Source: Oleiphilus messinensis
GTDB taxonomy: Bacteria > Pseudomonadota > Gammaproteobacteria > Pseudomonadales > Oleiphilaceae
Direction: 5' to 3'
NCBI RefSeq assembly: GCF_002162375.1
Contig: NZ_CP021425.1
Span: 5,878,501-5,942,500 of the forward strand
DNA: 64,000 bases
Under the pieces are notes generated by a model. It was not told the origin of the DNA. It ran no database searches and saw nothing but the letters and a program-made list of their open reading frames with translations. Shown piece by piece: positions 33,461 through 42,945 of the stretch; within the stretch, counting starts at the first letter, position 1, and each line of letters starts with the position of its first letter. A program made the position numbers and the translations under genes.

Positions 33461-33760
33461 CACTGCAGAATCCTCCCTATTGGATACGATGCCAAGATTA
33501 CGGAAGATAACAATCTATTACTGTTTTATAGTTGGCGTTTTTGATGAAAAACAGCACGTAAAAGAGGGTTTTTAAGGCCGGATTCAAAATCTGAGAATTG
33601 TCTGTCAAATGAATGAGGTACTGGTTAACAGAATCCAGAATGACGTTCACGACGGAAGCAACGATATATTGTGATTTGCTACCGTTATCAACTGTTTAGT
33701 AAACGTACAACCACGCCCCACCGTAACTCCAGTGTGGCGTGAAGAGCACCAAACCGCAGA
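33461..33760. other. Intergenic region between PilZ and Tas-like genes
   Basis: 300 bases with no supported gene. Near the right end, 33711-33741, CCACGCCCCAC and GTGTGGCGTG pair as a stable stem; lying 20 bases after the Tas-like stop on the minus strand it could end that transcript, although no T run follows. The left half should contain the PilZ promoter. Confidence 0.4.
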
Positions 33761-34798
33761 TTAATAGGGCTGGGGTAATACTCGGTGAATGGATTCAATT
33801 CCTGCCAGGACTTCGGCAGATAAGGTCAGGTCAATCGAGTCGATGTTACTGCGCAATTGTTCCATGGTAGTTGCACCAATCAGATTCGAGCTGACAAACG
33901 GTCGACTGTTCACAAACGCCAAAGCCATCTGACAAGGGTCAAGCCCGTGTTGTTTGGCCAGCGCCATATATTGGCGAGTCGCGTTGTCCGTTGCTTCACC
34001 GATCCGGTGTTCGGGTCGGGTCTCTATCGTCAGGCGTGCACCTTCGGGCCGCGCACCATCCAGATATTTTCCGCTCAGAATTCCGCGACACAAGGGCGAC
34101 CAGGCCAACAGGCCACAGGCTTCACTGTGTGCAATTTCACTCAGATCCGGTTCAAAATACCGGCATAGCAGGGAATACTCGTTTTGGATGGAAGCCATGC
34201 GTGGCAAGCCATGCTGTTCTGATAGCTGTAACCACTTACTGGTGCCCCAGGCCGTTTCATTGGACAGACCAATATGACGGATTTTGCCAGCGGCAATCAG
34301 ATCCTGAAACGTTTCCAGCACTTCGAGAAAGTTTTCAATTTCTTGCGCTGCATCGAAGCCTGGTGCAAATGTCCAGGTTTTACCGAAGTGATATGACCCT
34401 CGATTGGGCCAGTGTAGCTGGTAAAGGTCAATATAGTCCGTTTGCAGTCGTCGCAAACTGCCCTCGACGGCTTGGATGATGGTCTCTTTGGTGATGGCAC
34501 TGCCTTCGCGAATCCACGCTAAACCCGGCCCGGATATTTTGGAGGCAAGAATGACTTTATCCCGGGTGCCTCTCGCCTTGAACCAGTTACCTATAATGGT
34601 CTCGGTTGAACCATAACGATCTGCCGCAGGGGGAATGGCATACATCTCCGCGGTATCGAAAAAGTTAATGCCTCGCTCGAGCGCATAATCCATTTGCTCG
34701 AAGCCTTCATCCTGTGTATTTTGATTTCCCCAGGTCATTGTACCCAGGCCGATCAGACTGATGTCCAAGTCGGTTTTACCCAGTTTGCGGTATTCCAT
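33761..34798 (-). CDS. tas: NADP(H)-dependent aldo/keto reductase, Tas type
   Basis: 345 residues, close to the 346 of E. coli Tas. Start MEYRKLGKTDLDISLIGLGT; catalytic tetrad visible in NFFDTAEMYAI (Asp, Tyr), KVILASKISG (Lys) and LYQLHWPNRG (His). GKIRHIGLSNETAWG and the C-terminal NLIGATTMEQLRSNIDS are the family cofactor-binding and end motifs. Reduces an unknown carbonyl with NADPH in the cytoplasm. Monocistronic by appearance. Confidence 0.9.
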   Translation of the reverse strand: MEYRKLGKTDLDISLIGLGTMTWGNQNTQDEGFEQMDYALERGINFFDTAEMYAIPPAADRYGSTETIIGNWFKARGTRDKVILASKISGPGLAWIREGSAITKETIIQAVEGSLRRLQTDYIDLYQLHWPNRGSYHFGKTWTFAPGFDAAQEIENFLEVLETFQDLIAAGKIRHIGLSNETAWGTSKWLQLSEQHGLPRMASIQNEYSLLCRYFEPDLSEIAHSEACGLLAWSPLCRGILSGKYLDGARPEGARLTIETRPEHRIGEATDNATRQYMALAKQHGLDPCQMALAFVNSRPFVSSNLIGATTMEQLRSNIDSIDLTLSAEVLAGIESIHRVLPQPY

Positions 34799-34950
34799 GT
34801 TTCAAGTCCTGTAAGGCAGGGGTGAATACGAATAAAAACGTAGCATATCGCACCACCTTGAAACGTCAACACGACCTTGGATTTACGCTACACTTTTGAG
34901 ACGCCCGCAATTACCGCATCCGCAAATGTCAGGACAAGGAGCAAAGGAAC

Positions 34951-35364
34951 GTGAGCAAATCCACCACGGCAGAAACGGCCACCGGCCCTAGCCTCGTCGA
35001 CCAGAAAATCGCAGCCCTCAATGACTGGCGCGGTGACATGCTGAGCCAGATCCGAAAACTCATCAATGAGGTTGACCCGACAGTTGAAGAAGACTGCAAG
35101 TGGTTCAAGCCAACCAATCCCACCGGCGTACCCGTTTGGTCCAATAGTGGAATCATCTGCACTGGAGAATCATACAAGGCAAAAGTAAAACTGACCTTTC
35201 AAAAAGGTGCATTTTTACCCGATCCAAGTGGCTTGTTCAACGCGAGCCTGGAAGGCAAACAGCGACGGGCAATCGATATCGGTGAAGGTGAGACTATCGA
35301 CGCCGATACCTTCAAAGCCCTGATTCAAGCCGCCATAGACCTGAATAACGCCCCCCGGAAATAA
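34951..35364 (+). CDS. DUF1801 protein
   Basis: 137 residues starting at GTG, with AAGGAG and AAAGGA upstream. VDQKIAALNDWRGDMLSQIR followed by EDCKWFKPTNPTGVPVWSN is the typical order of DUF1801 (YdhG-like) domains, with KVKLTFQKGAFLPDPSGLFN after it. Members are small, cytoplasmic, of unknown function and resemble frataxin-like folds. Located 21 bases ahead of the methyltransferase gene; likely co-transcribed. Confidence 0.8.
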   Translation: MSKSTTAETATGPSLVDQKIAALNDWRGDMLSQIRKLINEVDPTVEEDCKWFKPTNPTGVPVWSNSGIICTGESYKAKVKLTFQKGAFLPDPSGLFNASLEGKQRRAIDIGEGETIDADTFKALIQAAIDLNNAPRK

Positions 35365-35385
35365 ACCGGCAAGTCAGGAGTTAGT

Positions 35386-36090
35386 ATGAACAAAGATGAA
35401 ATCAAGGCACTCTTTGATCAACAGGCTGAAGGGTATGATCAGCAATGGTCACACATGGCACCGATCAATGATGGCTTGTACTTTTTTCTCGGATCGATTT
35501 TTGCCGACCTCCCACCGGAGTCAGATATCTTGTGTATCGGAGCCGGTACCGGAAAAGAATTGCTGTACCTTGGCGAACGATTCCCGAATTGGACATTTAC
35601 GGTGATAGAACCGTCGGCAAAGATGTTAACAGTCTGCAAAAATTCACTGCAACAAGCAGGAATGAGCGATCGCTGCTATTTCCACGAAGGGTATCTGGAA
35701 ACCCTGCCGCAACGGACACAACACGATGGCGCAACGAGCTTTCTTGTCTCACAATTTATCCTGAACCCTGACGACCGTTCGGCATTTTTCCGAGAAATCG
35801 CTGGACGACTAAAACCCGAAAGCGTAATGGTCAGTACCGATCTCGCCGCAGACACATCAGCACCGGAATATGAAAAACTGCTGTCACTCTGGCTGACCGT
35901 CATGGCCAACGCCAAAGTCTCTGAAGACATGATCAATCGTGTAAAAACCGCTTACAACACCGATGTCGCAGTGATCCCGGCAAAACAGATCGGCGAAATC
36001 ATCAGCGCGGGCGGTTTTGAACATCCCGTACAATTTTATCAGGCCGGATTGATACATGGTTTTTACGCTGTGCGGGGTAGGGATTGTTAA
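35386..36090 (+). CDS. Class I SAM-dependent methyltransferase
   Basis: 234 residues with a good AGGAG site. Motif I is ILCIGAGTGKELLYLGERFP, motif II FTVIEPSAKMLTVC; TSFLVSQFILNPDDRSAFFR corresponds to the later strands. The GAGTG form with Cys before it is slightly unusual. Start MNKDEIKALFDQQAEGYDQQ is of the kind seen in small-molecule methyltransferases (UbiE/CmoA-like). Substrate not predictable. Confidence 0.85.
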   Translation: MNKDEIKALFDQQAEGYDQQWSHMAPINDGLYFFLGSIFADLPPESDILCIGAGTGKELLYLGERFPNWTFTVIEPSAKMLTVCKNSLQQAGMSDRCYFHEGYLETLPQRTQHDGATSFLVSQFILNPDDRSAFFREIAGRLKPESVMVSTDLAADTSAPEYEKLLSLWLTVMANAKVSEDMINRVKTAYNTDVAVIPAKQIGEIISAGGFEHPVQFYQAGLIHGFYAVRGRDC

Positions 36091-36113
36091 CATCCCGACC
36101 CCGCTAATTAATT

Positions 36114-36638
36114 CTACAAACGGCCACCCAGATCACCTGCTTTTTTAATTTGGTCAGTAACTGCGGGCCAATCTTTAGTGTGCACTAACCAATCAGGTAT
36201 CGATCTGAGCTTGGGTTGCTCACCAAACAAATACAAATGCGGTACCAGCCCTCTCAGATGGGTAAGAACATCCATTCGGTCATCTATAAAATGAGTGATC
36301 TTCAGCTGTTTGCAGTGGTGGGCCTTATGGGCGCGTTCCCGACAATAGCGAACATGAGATTCCGGCACGCCAGTATGTTCATGGAATCGCCAATGCCGTA
36401 GCCAGGCTTTTGTTTTTTGCTGAACTCCCGGACCACACTTGGACACCAACCAGGCATTCCCCTCGAATAGCGCGACTAAACATGCAATTGACTCGAACGC
36501 CCTGGGGCTTGGAGTTGTCAGCATGGCTTTTTCCAACGTATTGCCCAAAAATGAGGTATCTGCTACGCCATCAACCACCGGCCCGATAATAACTCTACCA
36601 ATATCAATGCCCAGTCTCGGGCTTATTTGCTTCTTCAT
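36114..36638 (-). CDS. HAD-like protein with degenerate first motif
   Basis: 174 residues from the ATG at 36638, chosen for GAGGAG eight bases ahead. LGIDIGRVIIGPV sits where HAD phosphatases have DxDxT, but the second Asp is Gly, so ordinary phosphoaspartyl catalysis is doubtful. AWLVSKCGPGVQQKTKAWL and ITHFIDDRMDVLTHLRGL look like motifs II-IV (FIDDR = motif IV acidic pair). The overall plan resembles 5'-nucleotidase-C-type proteins. Divergent from the LysR-kptA pair, 101 bases away, so LysR may control it. Confidence 0.6.
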   Translation of the reverse strand: MKKQISPRLGIDIGRVIIGPVVDGVADTSFLGNTLEKAMLTTPSPRAFESIACLVALFEGNAWLVSKCGPGVQQKTKAWLRHWRFHEHTGVPESHVRYCRERAHKAHHCKQLKITHFIDDRMDVLTHLRGLVPHLYLFGEQPKLRSIPDWLVHTKDWPAVTDQIKKAGDLGGRL

Positions 36639-36739
36639 TATATTTCTCCTCAATACGAATAAGCATTGAGAAAAAGTCTACTCATACTTACTATAATCAA
36701 GAACTACTAATAAAATATGATCTATAAATTGAAACTATA

Positions 36740-37627
36740 ATGAATTCAGATTGGCTCGAATCCTTTTTAATTTTCAGTGATACGTTAAACTTCACCCGTG
36801 CCGCAGAGCGCCTACACATCTCTCAACCCGCTCTACATGTAAAAATCACAAAATTAAGTGAATTCATTGGCAAGCCGCTGTATCAGAAATCTGGTCGAAA
36901 TTTACAACTGACAGCTGAAGGCCTTCAACTTCAAGCATTCGCAAGAGATCAAAGCGAACAAACGAATAACATGCTTAAAAAGTTACGATCTGGTACAAAC
37001 AGCGAAGAGGTCTGTTTAAGTGCCGGAGAAGGGACTTTCTTGTACTTGCTGGGTAAATCAGTTCCGGTTTTCAAAAAACGGTCATCGGCCAAATTGAGAG
37101 CAAGAACGGGCAACCAAAGTAAAGTGATCAGTGACGTTCTATCGGGTACCGCACATATTGGTATAACACCCATGGAAACGTCCCATGAATCTTTAATTTC
37201 TTCGCCCTATACTCGCGTAGGTCAAATCGTGGTGATGCCCACAACCCACCCTTTGGCTTCAAAACGAAAGCTGAAAATAGAATATCTGCAAGGCCAGTCA
37301 CTCATTGTGCCACCGGAAGATAAACCTCACCGGATTTTGATTAATCGATTGCTGATGAGCGCTCAAATCGATTGGCAAGTCGCAGTAGAAGTCAACGGAT
37401 GGGAATTAATGCTACATTTCGCCAAACAAGGAATGGGGTTAGCGATCGTCAATGAATATTGCAAGGTTCCAAAAGGTCTTACAGCAAGAGCTCTTCCAGA
37501 ATTCCCTTCAATTCAATTTCAACTAATCAAACGGCGTTTCGGAAGCACCAGACCGGCAATAGCAGAGCTGGAAGAGATACTTTTCTCACACAAGGAATCC
37601 TGGAAAAATGAGCACAGACAAAGATAA
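36740..37627 (+). CDS. LysR-family transcriptional regulator
   Basis: 295 residues. HTH: WLESFLIFSDTLNFTRAAER, HISQPALHVKITKLSEFIG, then KPLYQKSGRNLQLTAEG. The effector domain is complete (VVMPTTHPLASKRKL, GMGLAIVNEYC). Base composition is AT-richer than most neighbours. Its last 20 bases overlap kptA, so regulator and RNA 2'-phosphotransferase should be made together, which is an unusual pairing. Confidence 0.9.
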   Translation: MNSDWLESFLIFSDTLNFTRAAERLHISQPALHVKITKLSEFIGKPLYQKSGRNLQLTAEGLQLQAFARDQSEQTNNMLKKLRSGTNSEEVCLSAGEGTFLYLLGKSVPVFKKRSSAKLRARTGNQSKVISDVLSGTAHIGITPMETSHESLISSPYTRVGQIVVMPTTHPLASKRKLKIEYLQGQSLIVPPEDKPHRILINRLLMSAQIDWQVAVEVNGWELMLHFAKQGMGLAIVNEYCKVPKGLTARALPEFPSIQFQLIKRRFGSTRPAIAELEEILFSHKESWKNEHRQR

Positions 37628-38189
37628 AAACAAAAGCAGTGAACAAGTTAAATTAAGCCGAACGGTTGCACACGCACTAAGACATGCTCCCGAAATCTAT
37701 GGCTTGAAGCTGGATGAGTTCGGTTGGGTCGACTTAACTCAACTAATCCATGCCCTGAAAAACAAAGATCAACATTGGTCAAATATCAGTACAGAGGATT
37801 TGATTCAAATTGTTGATTCAAGGGAAAAGCAACGTTTCGAGCTCAACGGGACTCAAATTCGGGCAATTTATGGTCACTCGTTTACCGCGCCGATAAACTA
37901 CCCCTCTGCTCACCCGCCCCCACTGCTCTATCACGGGACTACGGCAATTTTTGCCAAGGCTATTATGGAAACTGGCTTGCTACCAATGCAGCGTCAATAC
38001 GTGCACTTGTCTGATGACCGAGAAACTGCAACAGCAGTTGCACTCCGCCGCACGAGCAACCCGGTTATTCTAAGGATTGACGCCGCAGCTGCGAACCGGG
38101 ATGGGATCCGATTTTATAAAGGCAACGACCGAGTCTGGCTGACGTCTGAAGTAGACAGCCAATATATTGTTCTTGATGTGATCATTTGA
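37608..38189 (+). CDS. kptA: RNA 2'-phosphotransferase (Tpt1/KptA family)
   Basis: 193 residues. N-terminal winged-helix part: KLSRTVAHALRHAPEIYGLK (R25-H26 of the catalytic tetrad) and EFGWVDLTQLIHAL. REKQRFELNGTQIRAIYGHS supplies the third residue, R76. The ADP-ribosyltransferase part has LLYHGTTAIFAKAIMETGLL, QRQYVHLSDDRETATAVALR. The enzyme removes an RNA 2'-phosphate with NAD+, as in yeast tRNA splicing; bacteria lack that pathway, and the natural substrate is unknown. Overlaps the LysR gene by 20 bases. Confidence 0.93.
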   Translation: MSTDKDKNKSSEQVKLSRTVAHALRHAPEIYGLKLDEFGWVDLTQLIHALKNKDQHWSNISTEDLIQIVDSREKQRFELNGTQIRAIYGHSFTAPINYPSAHPPPLLYHGTTAIFAKAIMETGLLPMQRQYVHLSDDRETATAVALRRTSNPVILRIDAAAANRDGIRFYKGNDRVWLTSEVDSQYIVLDVII

Positions 38190-38303
38190 GTAAAACAGGA
38201 AACCCAGTCAAACAACCTTGGTAATCCAACCCTCATTGCGTATTCTGTACACTGAGCCAACTCAGAAGCTCCGATTTGTTTGCAGATGAAACGGGAGACT
38301 CAG

Positions 38304-39692
38304 ATGAGCCATATACGTATTGAAAAGGATAGCTTGGGTGAACTTGAGGTTCCTGACTCCGCGCTTTATGGCGCGCAGACCCAGCGGGCGATTAATAATT
38401 TCCCGGTAAGTGGCCAAGCTATGCCGGAGAGTTTTATCAAGGCGCTCTTGTTGGTGAAATCTGCTGCGGCGCGTGCAAATTCCAAACTGGGCGGTTTGAC
38501 GCCGGAAATCGCAACCGCCATTACTGACGCCGTGGCGCAATTGCTCGATGATGGTTCATTGATGCAGCACTTCCCGGTTGATGTTTTCCAGACAGGCTCC
38601 GGCACCAGCACCAACATAAACGCCAATGAAGTACTGGCTCGCCTAGCCAGTATAATCAGTGGCGTGTCGGTACATCCAAATGACCATGTAAACTTTGGTC
38701 AAAGTAGCAATGATGTAATCCCCACAACCATCCATGTCAGTGCAGCACTGGAATTGTCTAATCGACTGATACCTGCCCTGACCCATCTCTCCAAAACGAT
38801 ACGGGAAAAGGCGAAGCAAACCCGTCGTTATGTTAAAACCGGTCGAACCCACTTGATGGATGCGATGCCGGTTACACTGGGACAAAGCCTCGAAGCATGG
38901 GCAACTCAAATAGAACACAACATTCAAAATCTGAACCAGACTCAGAATAGCCTGCAATCCCTTGCACAAGGCGGAACCGCTGTGGGCACTGGAGTAAATT
39001 CCCACCCCGGATTCGCAAAGCAGTTTAATCAGGAACTGAGCAACCTTACGGGGCTACACTTCATACCTGCGGACAATTTTTTCGCACTTATTGCATCCCA
39101 GGATGTCGCGGTCGCTTTATCCGGACAATTAAAAACGACAGCCGTTTCAATCATGAAAATTGCCAATGATTTACGTTGGATGAATTCCGGCCCACTGTCC
39201 GGGTTGGGTGAAATTGAACTTGAAGCGCTACAACCTGGCTCATCCATTATGCCCGGCAAAGTTAATCCGGTGATTCCTGAAGCCGCGGCCATGGCATGTG
39301 CTCAAGTGATGGGCAATGATACTACCGTAACAATAGCGGGCCAGTCGGGAAACTTCGAACTAAACGTGATGCTCCCTTTGATCGCCCATAACACACTGAG
39401 CAGCATCCAGCTCTTAACCAGCATTAGCTATTTACTCGCAGATAAAGCGATTTCGACTTTCAAAGTGAACGAAGCAACGTTACAGGAAGGACTCACCCGG
39501 AATCCGATTTTGGTAACGGCTCTTAATCCGCTCATCGGCTACCAAAAGGCAGCAGAGATCGCCAAACAAGCATATCGTGAGGGTCGACCCATCATTGAAG
39601 TCGCAGCCGAAAAAACCGACTTGTCGATGGACGTACTACAAAACCTGCTAGACCCTCTCAAACTCACTTCCGGTGATACCGAATCGCCTTAA
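38304..39692 (+). CDS. fumC: Fumarate hydratase, class II
   Basis: 462 residues from the ATG at 38304 with GGGAG seven bases ahead; an in-frame ATG eight codons earlier is less likely. Interconverts fumarate and malate. Signature GSSIMPGKVNPVIPEA is intact; FQTGSGTSTNINANEVLA, HPNDHVNFGQSSND and KTGRTHLMDAMPVTLGQ are the substrate-binding loops with the catalytic His. Iron-sulphur-free class II enzymes often serve under oxidative or iron-poor conditions. Its stop overlaps the convergent membrane protein gene by 4 bases. Confidence 0.96.
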   Translation: MSHIRIEKDSLGELEVPDSALYGAQTQRAINNFPVSGQAMPESFIKALLLVKSAAARANSKLGGLTPEIATAITDAVAQLLDDGSLMQHFPVDVFQTGSGTSTNINANEVLARLASIISGVSVHPNDHVNFGQSSNDVIPTTIHVSAALELSNRLIPALTHLSKTIREKAKQTRRYVKTGRTHLMDAMPVTLGQSLEAWATQIEHNIQNLNQTQNSLQSLAQGGTAVGTGVNSHPGFAKQFNQELSNLTGLHFIPADNFFALIASQDVAVALSGQLKTTAVSIMKIANDLRWMNSGPLSGLGEIELEALQPGSSIMPGKVNPVIPEAAAMACAQVMGNDTTVTIAGQSGNFELNVMLPLIAHNTLSSIQLLTSISYLLADKAISTFKVNEATLQEGLTRNPILVTALNPLIGYQKAAEIAKQAYREGRPIIEVAAEKTDLSMDVLQNLLDPLKLTSGDTESP

Positions 39693-40048
39693 ATATTTGG
39701 ATCATCGTCTACAATTTTTATTTCCACGGCAAGCGTGATCAGTGTCCCTGCCATCACGGCAAACGTCAGCGGTATGATGTATTGCAACATCTCGGCACTG
39801 ACGCGAATAATCAACATGGTGTCCACCGCTGCATCCGGGGTTCGCGGTTTAATTTTCGAAACTTCAGACACCAGCAAGGTCAGTTCAGCCAACAGACACG
39901 CTGACAATAACGCCATGAAAATACCATGAAACAGCACTTTGCTCCGGCTCAAGGTGCCGTTGCGCCAGAGCCAGAATGCCTGAAAAACCATAAGCGAGAA
40001 GACGACCAGTGTCGCCAGTGACAACAGAAATACACTAGGAGGAGGCAT
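39689..40048 (-). CDS. Small integral membrane protein
   Basis: 119 residues from the ATG at 40048 (AGGGA ahead). Three hydrophobic segments: SVFLLSLATLVVFSLMVFQA, LFHGIFMALLSACLLAELTL and MLQYIIPLTFAVMAGTLITL. A short loop WRNGTLSRSK is basic, so probably cytoplasmic. No family recognised. Convergent with fumC. Confidence 0.6.
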   Translation of the reverse strand: MPPPSVFLLSLATLVVFSLMVFQAFWLWRNGTLSRSKVLFHGIFMALLSACLLAELTLLVSEVSKIKPRTPDAAVDTMLIIRVSAEMLQYIIPLTFAVMAGTLITLAVEIKIVDDDPNI

Positions 40049-40183
40049 GTTGCAGTCCCTATTCAACAATCTCGGAAGTATGAAGTAAATTCAATACCTT
40101 AATAGTAGAAGAGGAATGCAAACTTTGCCGACCGAAAAGAGACTCCCTATCGACCTTTCCCGCGATGAACTCCCCACACAAAG

Positions 40184-40789
40184 CTAATGGAAGCGATTTT
40201 CAAACACTACTTCTTCCAGTGCGAGTTGCCCGCCACGCGGGTTTGCAGGTGCAGCTGCTTTGCCAATCGCGACCATTAAACCGATTACATGATGCTCTGG
40301 GAGATTGATAATTTCAGCCATTGTTTCTACGTCAAAGCCGATCATCGGATTGGTATCATAGCCCATGGCTTTGGCAGCCAACATGAGTGTTTGTGCCGCC
40401 ATTCCCGTACTTCGGATCGCCTCATCCCGTTGCAGTTGAGGCTTACCGTTATAGAAATTGTACATCATGGTCAGCAACATATCTTGTGCTTCTTTATTGG
40501 CATTGGCCCAGTAGCGCTCCGGTCTGTCGTTCCATGCTGCCATATCAGCACAAATGAGCACAACCTCAGAGGCATCCGCTACCGGACGTTGGCCCCAGGC
40601 TGCATCTTTAATTTTCAAACGGGTTTCCCGATCCGTCACCCGAATAAAACGCCAGTGCTGAATATTGTATGAAGTCGGTGTCAGCAATACAGCATCCATC
40701 AGTTTTCTGAATTCAGTATCGCTCATCACGGCCTCGGTTTGAAATTCCTTAACTGAACGGCGCAGTTGAATGGCATCAAATAGGTCCAT
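40184..40789 (-). CDS. Nitroreductase-family flavoprotein (copy 1)
   Basis: 201 residues. Opens MDLFDAIQLRRSVKEF, the FMN-binding RRS.K.F element; LLTPTSYNIQHWRFIRVTD and GFDVETMAEIINLPEHHVIG complete the fold; GKAAAPANPRGGQ is the C-terminal FMN loop. Uses NAD(P)H to reduce nitro compounds or quinones. About half its residues match the protein at 43981, including AAWGQ, QLQRDEAIRS and PMIGFD, so the two are paralogues. A 28-bp direct repeat lies upstream. Confidence 0.88.
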   Translation of the reverse strand: MDLFDAIQLRRSVKEFQTEAVMSDTEFRKLMDAVLLTPTSYNIQHWRFIRVTDRETRLKIKDAAWGQRPVADASEVVLICADMAAWNDRPERYWANANKEAQDMLLTMMYNFYNGKPQLQRDEAIRSTGMAAQTLMLAAKAMGYDTNPMIGFDVETMAEIINLPEHHVIGLMVAIGKAAAPANPRGGQLALEEVVFENRFH

Positions 40790-40811
40790 AATTTCTCTCC
40801 AATTGGAAGTT

Positions 40812-40867
40812 CCGGGTTAGCATTTCTGCAGGTGATTCTCCGGGTTAGCATTTCTGCAGGTGATTCA
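40812..40867. repeat. 28-bp direct repeat, two adjacent copies
   Basis: CCGGGTTAGCATTTCTGCAG plus GTGATTC(T/A) occurs at 40812-40839 and again at 40840-40867 with one difference at the last base. It lies 23 bases upstream of the nitroreductase start, so it may duplicate a regulatory element or just reflect slippage. Confidence 0.8.
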
Positions 40868-40955
40868 AGTTGAGAGTCAGTGTAAGCCGTTTCTTAATTA
40901 CTGATAATCCACTAATCTGGACAAATACTGTTGAATAATTGTCAACAATAAAAAA

Positions 40956-41870
40956 TCAATCCATGTTTTTATCCCAGAATGGTATGGCCTCACCGAAATT
41001 CTCAGCCATGAAATTGATAAAAACACGGACTTTTGCCGGTAAAAACTGCCGCTGAGAATAGACTGCGTACATCGACTTACCGGGCATTTCATATTCATCA
41101 AACAGGGAGACCAGTCTCCCGGCTTTGATTTCGGGGTTGGCAACAAAGGATGGTAATCGACCAATTCCAACACCCTGAATCATAGCCTCCCGCAATGCTT
41201 CGCTATTATTGACCTGATAGTTACCCGAAATTTCGATGGCGCGAGTAACGTTGTTTTTACTGAAGTACCACTCCCTTACGTCCTGCGAATACGAGAAAGC
41301 GAGACAGTTATGTTGCTTGAGATCCTCAAGGCGGACAGGTATACCGTTTGCACTCAGGTACTCCGGTGAGGCACAGAGGATATTCCTTAAATAAGTCAAC
41401 TTTTTTGCCACCAGGCTGGAATCCTTTAAATCCCCCAACCGGACAGCAAGATCAAAGCCATCACCGATCAAGTCAGTAAACTTATCATCCAGCACCAATT
41501 CAAGACTGATCTTCGGATATCTCCGAAGAAATTCAGGCACAATCGGCGCGATATACATCCGCCCGAACGACATCGGAATACTGATACGCAAGCGCCCTTG
41601 GGGATCACCTTGAAGCTGCGCGACCGCATCCTCAGCATCTTGAGCAGCCTGACTGGCGATTCGGGCATGGTGATAAAAGTATTCACCGGCTTCCGTAAGG
41701 CTCAATTTACGCGTCGTTCGGTGTAACAACTTCACACCGAGATGCTCCTCCAACTGCGTGATGCGCTTGCTCACTGCAGACTTTGAAATGCCTAATTTGA
41801 TTGCTGCGGGCGAGAAGCCGCCCATTTCAATTACCGTCACAAATACCGGGTACGCGCCGAAACTATCCAT
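40956..41870 (-). CDS. LysR-family transcriptional regulator
   Basis: 304 residues. HTH: FVTVIEMGGFSPAAIKLGIS, SAVSKRITQLEEHLGVKLLH, RTTRKLSLTEAG. Effector domain of the CrgA-like group (GRLRISIPMSFGRMYIAPIV, GDGFDLAVRLGDLKDSSLVA). Divergent from the EamA transporter gene; the 112-base gap between them is AT-rich and contains a TATCC-N8-GGATA-like element. The transporter and the nitroreductase at 40184 are both candidate targets. Confidence 0.92.
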   Translation of the reverse strand: MDSFGAYPVFVTVIEMGGFSPAAIKLGISKSAVSKRITQLEEHLGVKLLHRTTRKLSLTEAGEYFYHHARIASQAAQDAEDAVAQLQGDPQGRLRISIPMSFGRMYIAPIVPEFLRRYPKISLELVLDDKFTDLIGDGFDLAVRLGDLKDSSLVAKKLTYLRNILCASPEYLSANGIPVRLEDLKQHNCLAFSYSQDVREWYFSKNNVTRAIEISGNYQVNNSEALREAMIQGVGIGRLPSFVANPEIKAGRLVSLFDEYEMPGKSMYAVYSQRQFLPAKVRVFINFMAENFGEAIPFWDKNMD

Positions 41871-41982
41871 ATCAATTGTCTACTTTTACTCAACAGTATT
41901 TATCCATTATTACGGATTATTAGACAAACAGAAACAGAGTAAGCTACTTCACATTCATTCTGCAATCATAGAAGAGTCACTC

Positions 41983-42924
41983 ATGGCAACGCTTACGAAA
42001 GATGCTATTGGCAGCACAAGAGATTCCACACAAAAATCCTCCCCTAACTTGATCATACACGGGCTGATGGTGCTGGTTATTGTACTTGTCGCCACATCCT
42101 TTCCAATCGGAGCGGCAATCACACACGGACTGCCGCCCGATGTTATGATGATGCTGCGATTCTTTACGGCAGCTGCGCTGTTTGCCCCCTTCGTGCTGCT
42201 TCAGCATGGCCTTCAACTACCATCAGGAAAGTCGCTGTTTGGCTACAGCATGTTGAGTATACCTCTGGTGACCTGTTTCTGGACCATGTTCGAAGCCTTA
42301 AGATACACCACCGCGGTAAACACTGGCGCCATATACACCCTGGTTCCTGCAATAACCGCTATTTTTGCCTTTTTCCTGAATAACGAGAGAGCCAGTCGGC
42401 GACGGTCGATCGGTCTGCTGCTCGGAACGACTGGCGCACTTTGGATCGTATTCCGGGGCAATTTGGCAGCCCTTATCGGACTGGATCTAAACTACGGTGA
42501 CCTTATATTTATGGGCGGCATCACCTGTATGAGTTTTTACAGCTCCATGATCAAACACGTTTATCGAGGCGAACCCATGGTCGTGATGACGTTCTGGGTG
42601 ATTTTAACCGGTGGAATTTGGCTGTTATGCTTGTCCGCAAACACGCTAAGCGAGATTGAGTGGTCGGCGGTAGATCCAAAAGTCTACGGCGGTATTCTGT
42701 ACCTCTCGGTATTTACAACCTTGACAACATTCTTTCTCATACAATACGGAACGGTTAAAATCGGTCCGACCAAAGTTGCTGCATACGGATTTCTGAATCC
42801 AATATTCGTGTTATTGATGACCACGCTGCTTGGGACCCATCAATTTACCTGGGCCTACGTGCCCGGTGTTGTATTGGTAGTCTTGGCAATGGGGCTAATT
42901 CAGACAGAGGGATCGACTCAATAA
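41983..42924 (+). CDS. EamA/DMT-family transporter
   Basis: 313 residues from the ATG at 41983 (GAAGAG ahead); a longer frame would run into the divergent LysR gene. Ten hydrophobic segments arranged as two EamA repeats: LMVLVIVLVATSFPIGAAIT, FFTAAALFAPFVLL, then DLIFMGGITCMSFYSSMI and VAAYGFLNPIFVLLMTTLLG. Likely exports a metabolite or drug across the inner membrane; no substrate can be named. Probably regulated by the divergent LysR. Confidence 0.88.
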   Translation: MATLTKDAIGSTRDSTQKSSPNLIIHGLMVLVIVLVATSFPIGAAITHGLPPDVMMMLRFFTAAALFAPFVLLQHGLQLPSGKSLFGYSMLSIPLVTCFWTMFEALRYTTAVNTGAIYTLVPAITAIFAFFLNNERASRRRSIGLLLGTTGALWIVFRGNLAALIGLDLNYGDLIFMGGITCMSFYSSMIKHVYRGEPMVVMTFWVILTGGIWLLCLSANTLSEIEWSAVDPKVYGGILYLSVFTTLTTFFLIQYGTVKIGPTKVAAYGFLNPIFVLLMTTLLGTHQFTWAYVPGVVLVVLAMGLIQTEGSTQ

Positions 42925-42945
42925 AACGGCCACTGGTGTCTGGCG

